Positions 21,773 to 33,500 of a DNA stretch of 64,000 nt are shown here, piece by piece. The position numbers were made by a program, and so were the translations under genes. The notes beneath the pieces are model-generated. The model saw only the letters and a list, made by a program, of their open reading frames with translations, was not told the DNA's origin and searched no databases. Source of the DNA: Lycocorax pyrrhopterus obiensis (taxonomy: Eukaryota > Chordata > Aves > Passeriformes > Paradisaeidae). Position 1 is the first letter of the stretch, and each line of letters opens with the position of its first letter. Location of the stretch: contig JACSVZ010000009.1 in the NCBI GenBank assembly GCA_014706295.1, positions 36,343,768 to 36,407,767 of the forward strand, read 5' to 3'.

Positions 21773-22739
21773 TCTTAATTTAACATGGGGAAAAAAAAGG
21801 TTAATTACATATTTTGTTCACAATAGCTAACATTTATTAAAAAGCACACAGTTTTCTAAATATTTCATGTGATTCCTCATTCCAAATCTACTGCTAATCA
21901 GTGGGATGCAATTTGAAACAAAATCTTTCCTGTTTTTGCTGGGATGTTTTAACGTTCCTGGTCACATGAGTTACAGGGGATGTGTAAACTGGAGTTTGAA
22001 GCAAGGATGGCATAATACATTTCAGGATACACCTTGACAGAGGCATTAATTCACTGCAGGTTCACTCCACATGGAATCTCTGTATTTTTATGACATGTAC
22101 AGTTGCTTGTAATGCCATACTGGGTATCATGTATAACATCAAAGAGCTAAGTAAGTATAAAGGTATGTTGTATTTCTTCAGTTTATGTCAACAAAATCCT
22201 TTTTAACCTTGGATACCTCCTGCTTAAAATCTTTAGCTCGTGTTGAACTTTTGTTTGCAGAATTTCTGTCCAAAAATAATATTTGTAACAGGAAAATGGA
22301 ATGACTGGGATATCTTTTTTTGTTGTTTTTGTTATAGTCTTAAATTATTTAACTCTTAGATGTCCTTGGAAAGCGGACAAAAGTCTACCAAATAAAGTTA
22401 AGTTCTTGGAGTATCATCAGCTTGCTTTCCACGCTGTCATGAAATTGTTTTCTTAAATTGGGCTGCTTCCCAAATGAAATTTTCCTCTACTGAGATAACG
22501 TCCCACAGCAGATTTTCTGAAGCCTTCAGAGATTATTCCTGGGCCAGGACTGCAGGCTCTGCTGAGCAAATCGACAAAAGCTTTTTTGTGGGCAGGACCA
22601 AGCAAGGCAGAGAAAAGCTGGGTGTGACCTGAGAGTTGTGGAGATGCTTTCACATGGTGCATGAACCCAGGGTGACTGGTCCTCGTGAGGAGGAGGGATT
22701 GCTCTCAGTGTCATCCTCTGATCACTTTGTAACATGGGC

Positions 22740-22871
22740 AGAATCACATAATCATAGAATGGTTTGGGTTGGAAGGGAACTCATTGCTCACCTTGTTCCC
22801 TTCCCTGCATGGGCAGGGATACCTTCCACCAGACCAGGCTGCTCCAAGCCCTGTCCAACCTGGCCTTGGTA
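22740..22871 (-). mobile_element. CR1 retrotransposon fragment, 3' end, - orientation
   Basis: The + strand reads AATCATAGAATGGTTTGGGT, then TGGAAGGGAAC, then CATGGGCAGGGATACCTTCC, then ACCAGACCAGGCTGCTCCAA and GCCCTGTCCAACCTGGCCTT. This is the antisense of a standard CR1 3' end with its ATTCTATG-type tail preserved. The copy ends abruptly near 22871. It lies only about 970 bp from the longer CR1 of the same orientation but belongs to a different tail subgroup, so the two are separate insertions. Confidence 0.94.
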
Positions 22872-25800
22872 GACTGAGTATCTGAATCCTTTTGGAAGGT
22901 TGCTTAAGTAAAGGAGTCTGGATGGGAAAGCCTTCCTGAACTGATGTTTGCTGAGCTGAGGTGTACATTTATGGGAAAGGCGTGGAAAGGCCTGGATCAA
23001 ACACCTGCATTCTCTGCTTCCTTTGGAGGTGACCCTGAAATTCCCCAGACAGAGGAATGATCAGGCTGCCCTCCCCAAAAGAAGACAAAGGGAATGATTG
23101 TCCAACCTTTGCCCGTGCTGATGAGAGTTACCATTAGCTGGCAAAATGTGTCAGGAGCTGGAAGAGATTTTGTTTGACCAAGTAGTTTAAAATAGTGGTT
23201 GGAATTGAAACCAGCTGCTGCAGATACTGGCCTTTCCAGTAACGTAATTACAACAATCTTTACACTTTCTATATTGCTGCTTTTAGCAAGGCAAATGAGT
23301 TTCAGAAATTTATTTTTGTACAGCCTATCTGAAAAGTGCCCATCTCTGAGGTGGACAGATGCCAGTGGGGACATCACGTATCGTGTAACATATTTCAGCT
23401 CGAGGCTCAGAAATGTCACAGGATCCACTGAAATCCTTCAAGAACAGAGAGGACCTGAGCTTCTGATGTGTCACTCAAAGGAGAGGTTGTACATGACACA
23501 TAGGTTGCTTTATACCACTCTGTAACTTGGTGTGCTTATGCAAAGAAGTGCATGTGGGATCGATGGCATATGGTATATTAAGAAAGAATAACACCAGATT
23601 TTTAAAAAATGTATTCACCCATTAAATGGTGTAAATTAAAGTAAGCTGTCAAAATGACAGCACAATAATGCCATCTTTGCAATAGCACATACTGCAGCAC
23701 AGTTAAATCATATCACTTTTGGGGAAGAATTACAGATGAGCTCCAAGAAAAAAATTGCTTTTGAAATGCAATTCTTTGTTAGTTAAGAATCATCATTGCT
23801 AGCCAGGATCCCCTATAAACACATAAAGCACAGAGTCACGGTAATAAATCATGATAAATTATATCACAGCTAATTCTGGGGAAGTAGCATCAGGGGTTAT
23901 ACTTCAGATACACTTCATATTACTCAAACTGTAATTATTTTCATTAAAATATAAAATTGCTTACAGCCAAGTTACTTGAAACACACAGCATTGCACATTT
24001 AACCATGTACACAACAGGGCCACAAGAGTTCAAAATAAGTAAAGTCAAGTGTTAAATAACAGCACTTATACTTTTTAATTGCATATCTTTGCAGACACAA
24101 TCAATGCACTTTTAATATTCCTTTTTAGTGAGATGTTGGACTGGCTTTTTCAATCATCGTCACGTTGATTAAAAGTCAATGTCAAAATAAACTTGAGAAA
24201 ATACTGTTAGGTGCTTGTAAGCACAGCCTCTCTAATGGTTTGTGCATGTCAAGAGGGCAAATTTTATTCCAGGAGGAGAAAGGGAAATGCTTCAAGTTTG
24301 TGCGAAGGCAAGCAGTGGAAGGCTGAAGAGTTTGAACGTTTTCAAGTGTAATAATTTATAACACCACTCGCTCTCTAGTGCCTTTCTCTAACAATCTCAA
24401 TGGGTTCTACAAACAGTAATTAATTACAGCCTCCAACACCTCTGAGAGGTAAATACAGGCAGTATGAGGTGTTCTTCATCCGTCCATGGAGCAGAGCAAC
24501 CTTACAAATCTCTAGAATATACAGGGGCTGCAGGAGACCTTCCCTCTTGGCAGAACCCAGACACCTTAAACATATCTATCTTTATTAAATTGAGAGTCAG
24601 AAAGCGAGTAATAAAATGCATCCTAAAGCCTGGGTTTTTTTCCTGAAGGATCATCCCCCATTCTCCGCAAAGGATGGGTTTTACTGCAGGCAAGAATCAA
24701 AGCTGGGAGCTAGCAAGGTCCTCACCTGTTTGCTGCAAAAGTTAGGTGAGAATGGTGGATGACACACAGATTTCCAGAAAATGAAAGAAAGAGTGGTTTT
24801 TCAGATGTGCAACCGGCCCTTGAAGTCAGTGTGAGTGTACAGAACGTGACTCTAACTCCAGTTTTCAATAATTTCACTAGAAAATCATTGTAAAAATCTC
24901 CTGGTGAGCGTTTCTTGATGCAGGTCTCGTCCATTGCTGCAGATACCATCAAGACCCTGGAAATCTGTGGCATAGCTGAAACTTTTGTGTCTGTAAGAAA
25001 ACTCTGTATTCAGACTGGATGAAGGACCCAGGCAGGTTGACCAAGAACTCTTTATCTTGGAGGAATTTTTCCAGATGGCTTTTCCAGCAACTATTTCCCA
25101 CTGCAGTTCCAGGTGAGTTTAGAGTTCATTTTGAACTTGAGCCTGCTTCCTACCTTTCATGGTGCTTTTGGTGTCTTTGGCACATTGAACATCTAATTTT
25201 CATTTAGGCTAAACCATCTTCATCTTTTTTAAGTCAGGCAGCAGTGAGTCCTCAGTTTGCTTGATAACATAATCCTTATTTCTCCTGAAGTGGAGCAGTC
25301 CAAGTTATTTCTGTGGTTCAAAAAATGGAGGGGTTGGTTTTCTCAGTCTTTATTGTGTATTCTCACAAACTGGGGAGCACTAGGAGTGTTGGAATTAAGG
25401 AACTAAGACACAGAGATTAGGGCTAAATCTCAGCACTAAACTTTTTGACGTCTAACCGATGTCAGCAAAACTCTTTTTCCCAGCTTTCCCATGCCTGTTG
25501 TGCAACATTATAGGGAGTCGAGGATGACATTCAGCAGTCTTCCTAGGCATTTCAGAGGAAAAGTGATCATTAGGAAAGAAAGATCATGACAACTCTCTGG
25601 CGTTATGAATTAAGGTGTTTTTATGGCAGTGAAAAATGTGTATAAATTCAGCAGTGAAGGAAGGGATTTGAACTCTGGCATTAAGGCGGGGTAGTTGGTT
25701 GCCATCACTGTTTCCTGACTATGTGACCATGAGCTTGAGCTGGAGAAGTCTGCTGTGCCATGTCCCAGAAGGGAAAATCCAGGCTGTGATGCTTCCCCAA

Positions 25801-26055
25801 TGGAAAACCTCATGGAGAATGAAAATATCTTTGCTTATGGATGACAGCTTTCCTTGTGGAACCTGAAAGTCTCAGGTAAATCCAAAATATAAAAATTTAA
25901 ACATTCTCAAAATCCTGAATGGATTCCCCAAACACAAGATCTCCAGACAGAGCAAAGCAGAGCTGCAGCTCCTGTGTGCACATCCTCTGTCCTGCCTGTA
26001 CACTTGATTGGCAATATCTTTTGTCCATTTAGATCAGATATTATGAAGAAATCAG
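22872..26055. other. Noncoding stretch, no gene recognised
   Basis: Unique sequence with one large candidate regulatory block (23590-24250). The 143-codon - strand open frame at 22997-23428 has no recognisable domain. Splice-like GTGAGA and GTGAGT sites near 24746 and 25115 are not supported by convincing exons. I see no other repeats. Confidence 0.65.
23590..24250. promoter_or_regulatory. Candidate long conserved noncoding block with TALE dyad
   Basis: About 650 bp of AT-rich, repeat-free sequence dense in developmental transcription-factor motifs. A TGACAG dyad lies at 23645-23661 (GCTGTCA, spacer AAA, TGACAGC). Also present are TAATTA-like cores near 23931-23945, AATCATGATAAATTATATCA near 23847, and a TCAATCATCG...CACGTTGATTAA group near 24150-24172. 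There is no coding character. Its length and lack of transposon debris are what one expects of an ancient constrained noncoding element, but I have no alignment. Confidence 0.33.
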
Positions 26056-26245
26056 GTTGAGAGACCCTGGCACAAATTTTCCAGAGAAACTGTGGCTACC
26101 CCATCCCTGGAAGTGTCCAAGGCCAAGTTGGACAGGGCTTGGAGCAACCTGGAATAGTAGAAGGTGTCCCTGCCCATGGCAGGGGGAGGAACTGGATGAG
26201 CTTTGATGTCCCTTCCAACCCAAAACATTCTATAATTCTACGATT
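26056..26245 (+). mobile_element. CR1 retrotransposon fragment, 3' end, + orientation
   Basis: Sense-strand CR1 3' end: AGAGAAACTGTGGCTACCCC, then ATCCCTGGAAGTGTCCAAGG, then CTTGGAGCAACCTGGAATAG, then AAGGTGTCCCTGCCCATGGC, and finally CCCTTCCAACCCAAAACATT. It ends in two decayed copies of the ATTCTATG tail (ATTCTATAATTCTACG). It is 5'-truncated and non-coding. Confidence 0.95.
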
Positions 26246-26753
26246 TGTCTTGTCGTTTATATGCAAACAAACTGTGCATTATTTCATTCCTTCCACCATT
26301 TGTTAATTTTAGGACCTGCACAATGAGATGCTGAAATCGAAGAAAACAGGTAAAGTAGTGGAAAGAAGTAGAATTATTTGAGATTGTACAAGATACCAGC
26401 AATCTCCCCAGGAATGTAACTTTTTTAGTTCAAGTTGACATTTAAATTGCATTTTGTGCTGGAAAGAAAAGTCAGTGGGAGAAGAAGAATATCAAATGAA
26501 ATAGTGGCACATGTGGTGAGTCACATTTGCTATTATTTTGTAAGTATTATAAAAATATATTTGATTTTATTGGAATTGACAGAAAATTATTAAAAATTTG
26601 AGATAAAGTTTTCCTTTGGTAAACTGTGCCTTACAGATGGCACATCAGAGAAAATTCTCTTCTTGTTACAAAATCAAAACAGTTCAGGGAACACGGCAGC
26701 ATCAGGATAATAATAGTTGACAGGTACAGTGGCTGTGAACAAACACCCATATC

Positions 26754-26772
26754 ATGGTATCTGAGATACCAT
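26754..26772. repeat. Perfect 9-1-9 palindrome
   Basis: ATGGTATCT at 26754-26762 and its exact reverse complement AGATACCAT at 26764-26772 flank one central base. Such a compact dyad could be a dimeric binding site, but no factor with this consensus comes to mind. Confidence 0.75.
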
Positions 26773-27169
26773 ATTTTCCCCACTAAAATTAAACCATGAG
26801 CTCTCTTTGACAATGCTGTGTTAATTATATGCCAGCATTTGCTTCAGTTTGGCTTAATACTGCTTTAACTCCCTCACCAGCAGGACTCTTCAGAGTTCAC
26901 CAGGGATGTTTGGTTAGAAACCTCTTTCCACACCTCAAATCTATCCCAAGTAGAGCTCCAGCAACTGCTGAGGGTACACTGGACACAGATAGGAGAACCA
27001 AGTCAAACATAACCCCATAGTAACCCTGTAGTAACTCTGATACTTGACCCATGTGTTTGTGTTGAGCTGTGCTCTCGATTTTCGCTGCATTTAAACTCAA
27101 ATTATGTTCTGTGCCTAATGTGGCAATGACCAGGGTGGGTTAAACATTTTTAAACTGCGTGGATTAGGA

Positions 27170-27500
27170 CTAGAGTATTTTTATTATGATAATTTGCTAT
27201 TTCACAATGAAATCAAACTGATAGCAAAATCGACAAAGTTCTAACGCAAAATACAGACAAAAAAGTAATCAGTCTATTGTTATATTTGTCAAACCCCTTG
27301 ATTAAATTGGTGTTTAAAGCAATAACAGCTACAATTTATATTTCAATATATTGCATTTTTATGCACAGTAGAGAATTAGACAAAATATCATGTGTCGATG
27401 AGTGCCACTTCAAGTAAGGTAATTAATTACTTCAAGCAAGATAATTAATTCTATAATAAATAAATCTGTGGCATTAGACAATTTCAAAGTTAATACACTG
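27170..27500. promoter_or_regulatory. Candidate regulatory block with duplicated homeodomain module
   Basis: AT-rich, repeat-free sequence. A 22-bp unit is tandemly duplicated at 27407-27428 and 27429-27450 with only two differences. Each copy ends in the palindromic homeodomain core TAATTAATT and starts with ACTTCAAG, which contains the TCAAG half site liked by NK2-class homeodomains (CTTGA on the other strand). Other features are TGATTAAATTGG-like and ATTGCATTTTTATGCA stretches. The call is based on motifs only. Confidence 0.33.
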
Positions 27501-30500
27501 GTTTTTTTCTCCACATAAGGCTTGAATTCTACAGGACTCTGTTCTCCTGCTAACTCCCAGTGTCCCCACCTCCCACAGGTATTCTTAGGGGAAATAAGTC
27601 CCTAGTTTTGGTTTGACACAAAAATATATATCAAAATCATAGCCACTAACTGGTTAATTCAGGGAAGGATTCTGCTTCTTGATGGATTCAGCCACTAAGA
27701 GTTAGGACTTGGATGTTACTTTCAGGCTTTCTAGTAATGCCAGAACTGCCATGGCTTTCAGAGCAAAACAGTCATTCCAAAAATAAAAGGAGGGCTCTTC
27801 TACCCCCTCTTCTCCTTCCCTTGCCATGCCATTACGGGGAGAAACCTGCATCCGTTCTGCGCAGCAGAGATAATTACAGTCTGATAGTCTTAATGAATGA
27901 GTTTGTACAGAAATGTTATCACTGTGGCAGTCGAGAACAGGCTGAAGCACATGTGTAGTGAGGAGACCGAAAGCTGTGCTTGAATATATATGAGAGCACA
28001 AGCAGCACCAAGCCTAACTCTTCTCAAACTCCTTAAATTGTAGCCTGGGATGCACAGGAAGCCTTGCAGTTGCTCTCTGCTTGCAAATGTGAGGGGGAAG
28101 TGAAATTAGCATAGATAAAAGTAAACCTAAAAGATATGTATCTGTGCTGGCATGCAGAACGGCAGGGTCAGTGAAATCATTCAAAGCACTGGGCTTGGAT
28201 TCAGCATATTCAGAAGGTAAAACATCAAAATTGGGGAGAAACAGGCAAGTGAGAAACGGTGCAGTAGGAAGAAAACAGAAATACTGAATAAACCCCGAAG
28301 CTTTTCAGAATTACTACTTCCAGTGAGGAGGAGTGTCATGAGAGCATGGGAAAAAAAAGGCCTGCAGAGCCCTATTTTTGGTGGTGCTGATCACCACTGT
28401 GTTATCTCCCAGAGCTGCCTCCTTGCAGTGCTCCCACAGATTTTCACTCATCTTTTTATGCTACATGCAGGGCCCCAGAGCAACCAAGGGTGTCAGGGCA
28501 CTGCCTCCCGAGACAGCAGCTTCTGCTCCAGGAAGGACAAATAGCAGAGGCACCATCAACCCTTCCCAGCTGCCTCCTCTCTAACATTGTGTTTCAGCCT
28601 TAGAAAGCAAGATGTCATGAATGAAAGAAGCCACCAAACAAAGTAAATTCCCTGAATGGCCCAGACATAATTGTTGTTTTTACCAGTGACAATGTTTCTT
28701 CAGTGGGATTTTCTCCATTGTTGTGAAAATGGCACCAGAGTAATCAGAAAGCTCTATTTTCTCACTGATTTATCGAATACAAATCCGGAATTAGTGATCA
28801 GGTGGAAAGAAGGTGCCTGAGCCAAAGTGTGTTCCAGGTAATGAGATTCTTTCCACTGACTGAAGTGAATTTTGGATCAAACATTTGGAAGTACGGGCTG
28901 AAACGCAGCACAACATAGAGGAGAAATGTCAAGTTTGATTGCTGCTGGAAGCATAAGAAAGCAGAGCTGCTGCTCCAGAGGCCGAGGCAGGAGCTGAGAA
29001 GATTAGCATGGAGATGACGGGCTGCCCTGGCTCAGGGAGTCCATTGGAGGTTTCTCCTTGTGGCTTTCCCCAGACCCCAGTCTCCTCTGCTATTCTGCCT
29101 CTGTAGAACCTGGAAATTTCTAAAAGAAAAAAGCATTATTGTGGCCTTCTGCAGAAGTGGGAAGGAAATAAAACTGAAAAAATAGGGAGAGGGAAAATCA
29201 ACAAGGAAAAGCAACCCAAATCACCCTTTTCCTAACCACCTGTGGTGTGTCCATGCTCCAGAGCAGGGCTCATGTAGATCAGAGATGGACCAAATCCAGA
29301 AAGGTTTGCTAAAGCCCAGATAAAACGGGATAAGGATCTGTGACTCACCACTTCCTCTGGTTTTTGAAAAGCCTGAGCTACATGGCCATGGTTTTTCAGA
29401 TCCAATGCAAGCCTTCCTTCCCACCCAGTGTCTGCTCTGCCACGCGTTCCGAAGCGAGCTGTTGTCATGACTCACGGGAACAGTTGACCACCATTCTCAA
29501 CTGTGTTCCTTCTTACACATTTGGTACAAAGAAGGCAAAAAAAGAGATCCATATTCCAGTTTTATGGAGACACAGGCACATACACAGCAATGCTTGATCT
29601 GGAGCCAGCTAATGGAGAGGATATGTTGAAACCACCAGGCATATTGTTATGAGGAGAACAATAGATATTGGCAACATTGTTTGATCCATGTGCCAAGGGT
29701 AAAATTAAAGCCGTATGTTCACCCCACCAGACACAGATTGTGGATGGATGTTTACGTAAACAAAGGGTTTGTTAAACTGTGTTATCATTTTCTTCCTTTG
29801 GCTCTCTGACTTCTAGGCCAGGTACATCAATAAACTCTTTTCTGGAAGAGTCTGGAAGAACCACATCAAGAGCAACAGTTACACGAAACCTTGGTTGATT
29901 ACCATGTGGATATATAATAATATCTTTCCTTCCCTTAACCTCTTAGAATAGCAGCAATCAGAGCCAACCCCTTTATTCTTGCAGGAAAAAAAAAGCCAAC
30001 TATAAAGGGCCTACAGATTTTTCAAGAGAGCCTGGGGACTGGATCAAGAATAAGCTGTAGGAAATTTTTTCTCTTTCCTACCTGTGCTACCCAGCACCCC
30101 AACCTCCTCAGCGCGGCTTGTGGCGTTGTTAAAGCAATTGGTAGAAAATGAATCTGGAATATTTCCCGGAGTGTACAGCTGCCCTTTTAACTTACACCTC
30201 ACCAACCCACCCCAAGTCAGGGAGCCGACATGTGGTGTGCGCTCCTCTGGGAGCCGCGCGAGCGCAAATACAGCTGTGCAGATCTGGCACACGGGGTTTT
30301 TGATTTCATATTTGCTTGCTGGCCAGGCAGCAGGGAGCTTTCAGGGAAGAATCACCCATTACTAGCTTGTAGGAAAAGAACAAGGCAGGGAAAAATAAAA
30401 AGGAAAAATCTTTCAATGGTTTATCAAACTTGCCTTCTTGTTGTCCAAACCTTCTGATAGTGATATGCTACAAGTTGCTTGTGCATTACTGTGTACACAG

Positions 30501-33500
30501 AGCTCTTTTGGGGTGTGTGATTATAGCTGGTGCTTATGGAATTTTATAAAAATTCCTAACAGATCTGGGTGAATTGGAAATCTTCCACTTTTTTAGCTTG
30601 ACTTTGGTTGTCTATCTATGAAATTACCAAAATTTCTCAATTTAAGAAGCTATAGGGGAACCCTGATGTATTTGTTTTTTTCTTTATTTTAATTTTTTTT
30701 AGAGTGGCTGCTATATTTTAACAACTTTATTAATTTATATTATTTTTAAAAATAATAAAAATCATAATAAGGCTGTTGCCATCTGGTTCAGAGCATGAAT
30801 GTGGGACTATAGGCATCTCTAGCTACATCAACAAAAAAATTCCTGATTGCTGCAAACTAGAATTAGGTATTTATAAATGCCCACATCTTCGATTTCTTTG
30901 TGAAAAATACCCAAGTCAAAGAAACTGTATTAAAAAACTTGTAGCGACAAATTTTCTCCCTTTCTGCATGATATCAGCAGCTGCTCTGCTTTGGAAAATG
31001 CATACAGCAATTTTCAGGGTTATCTCTGTATTTCTGGCTGGCACCGAGGCTTTTGGCAGAGATTACTTGCAAGGAAGAGTCTGCTGCATCTTATAGGTCC
31101 TACTTTGAAAACAGGCAATCACAGGTACTGAAAAGATATATCATCTTCATTCTACTCTGGCAGTTAGCAGGAGGACTGATCACTAAACTGGTCTAATTCA
31201 GCTCTTCTCAATCACTTGCAGAGATGAGAAAGTTGTTGGAGAGATATCACTGGAGGCTCTGGGATTTTCTTCTGAAGTCATTCTGAATTAGCTGCTAATG
31301 GGGAGCTTTCTTTGATAGCTCTTTTATAATTAAATGCAGCTGGATGGAAATCAACCACAAAGGGAACTCAAGTTTGTTTATCATTACTTCTGACTTTGTT
31401 AGCAGATGTTTTCTGAGTACTGTGGTAGCTTGTTTAATTTGTCTCCGTGTAATGTGAAGCAGGTAAACTTTGATTAATAAACTGACAAGTACATTCCTTA
31501 ATTTATTTTAGAAGTTTCCATCTATGTCTGTTATAGCACATGTGCCAAATCCCAAAAGGAAGAAAATAACTGTTTGTGTTTGATTTTTACTGTTATTTCT
31601 AAGTCTAAGGCCAGATGAAAACGTGCTTGTTGGTAACACAGCCTTCACCTCTAATGGACACAACCACCAGCAAACTCCTGCCATGTGTGAAAACTGCACG
31701 TTACGTTTCCCACTGGGCTATTCTGTGTTAATTTATGAACAAGAATTCACCTTAGTTTACAGGTTGTTTATTTTTCTATTAATTCCATTGGAAATACCCT
31801 CTATTTTTGGGCTTAGTGTGTGCCCACCCTCACTAATTGTGGTGGGTGACTGTATGCCCTCAGTCATGCATGTGTAATTTATACTTGATGTTGTCAGTAA
31901 ACAGTTATCTTAGGAAAAAATGCATTTAAGCATTCAAATTCAGTCATTTAAGTTTGCACTGGGGCATTTTTTCTGAGTAAGACATCTACATCTATGTGTG
32001 AAATTCAAAATCCTGTCCGTAGCCTTTTTGCTGTGCAGATTGAGTGTCCAGTGCTTTAACTGAATTAGCTGAAAATCCTGCAGTGTTCCAAGCAACATTT
32101 TAAATTAAATAGATGGTCCACTTCCTGCAAAGTGTTTCAGATTAACATCTTGGGGATAGTATACTAAAACTGCATAGGAAATACATATGCAGCAGTTGGT
32201 TCCCATACATAAGATGAACAGCTTCTTTCTTATCTTCCTTTCTGTACTGCATGTTTTCCTTCTTTCTCTCCCTCATTTATCTGCTTCTAATCTGCAAGAA
32301 AATCATTTCTGCCTCTGTCTAGCCTGATGTCCTACATTGCAGAGCTGACCCTACTTCAATTTGTAGCATTTATTCACTGCTTTTTGGTTTTTTTTTTTCA
32401 ATCTGTCCTTTCTAACAGCGAGGACTTGGACATCTGCTTCACATCACGGTGTAAAGCGTGAAGTGTCAGGTTTTTTGTAGCTGTCCCACTATTAAGTGAA
32501 GGCTGCCCTCCTCGCCCTGGCCCATGTCAAGGGCACTTCCCTGGGCTCTGCACACCTGATTTGGGCACTGCTCATTGCTGGCTGGGCTTGTGGAAATGAG
32601 AGGTTTAGAAATGGAAGGATTGAAGGGAAAACCAGCATTGGCTTCACAGACACACCACTGCCAGGGGGTCGGGCAGAGCTGGGACCACCTCGTGTTCAGG
32701 TGAGATAAAATTGCAGTGCCTCAACCCAGCTACCAGTTTGTACTGTCATTCCTGCTGGATGTTTCTTGTCTTCAGAGGGAACCAGGATGTTTTCTGAATA
32801 CTTGGTGTCCCTCTCACTTTTGGTACTTTGGACTCTACAGGTTCACAGCTCTTCATATTTGTTACAAACAACCTGTTTGTTGTTTCTTGTTCTGCAGCTT
32901 AAGAAGCTGCTTTTCAATAATTGCTTTGTAATCTTTTTTAACTAAAATTAATGAGTCAGAAATACAATCTACAATAATTCTTGCTTTTTAGTGCAAACAT
33001 GTTGAAATGAACCTTCCTCAAGAGAAAAAAACCCTGCTACCTCACCTGCTAGCAAAACCACATTTTCTTTGTGCTTCCAAAGACTATTGAGGATCTTTGA
33101 TACCAAATTGAAATACAAATTGCAGCAAAATTAATATGAGAACCTTTTTGAGAGGACCATCAAATCTAATTCAATGGATCTTGTCCTGATATGTGGCTGT
33201 TTGGTGCAGTCAGCTGTGAACCAGCACTACTTGTGTGCCTCCTGCCAACAACAAGGGCCCAAAAGTCAGGAATTAATTTCTGGGTGACTCTGGTTTCAGG
33301 AATTTGGATACCTGAGCTCACAGCCCTGCAACCTGATCACGGGGACATTGACATGTGCTGCTGCCTTGCTGCAATAATGGGATCTGTGGGCCCGAGCTAA
33401 TATTTTAACTACAGGGAAACATAGGATATGCAGAAGATGATGTGCAGAAAAAAGAAAAACATTCCTGAGTCATCCTTTTTAAGAGCAGAACGAGGCATGA

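Noticed and set aside
22997..23428. 143-codon open frame on the - strand
   Set aside because: No recognisable motif, and an overlapping + strand frame of similar quality exists.
24676..24746. Exon-like segment ending in TTAG|GTGAGA
   Set aside because: The acceptor is mediocre, and the open frame is no longer than chance predicts. Kept only as an example of background.
28996..29018. U6 snRNA-like stretch GAGAAGATTAGCATGG followed by GATGAC
   Set aside because: Sixteen bases match the U6 core, but the bases between the two parts are missing and neither the U6 5' end nor the T-run 3' end is present nearby. It is at best a tiny pseudogene scrap and more likely chance.
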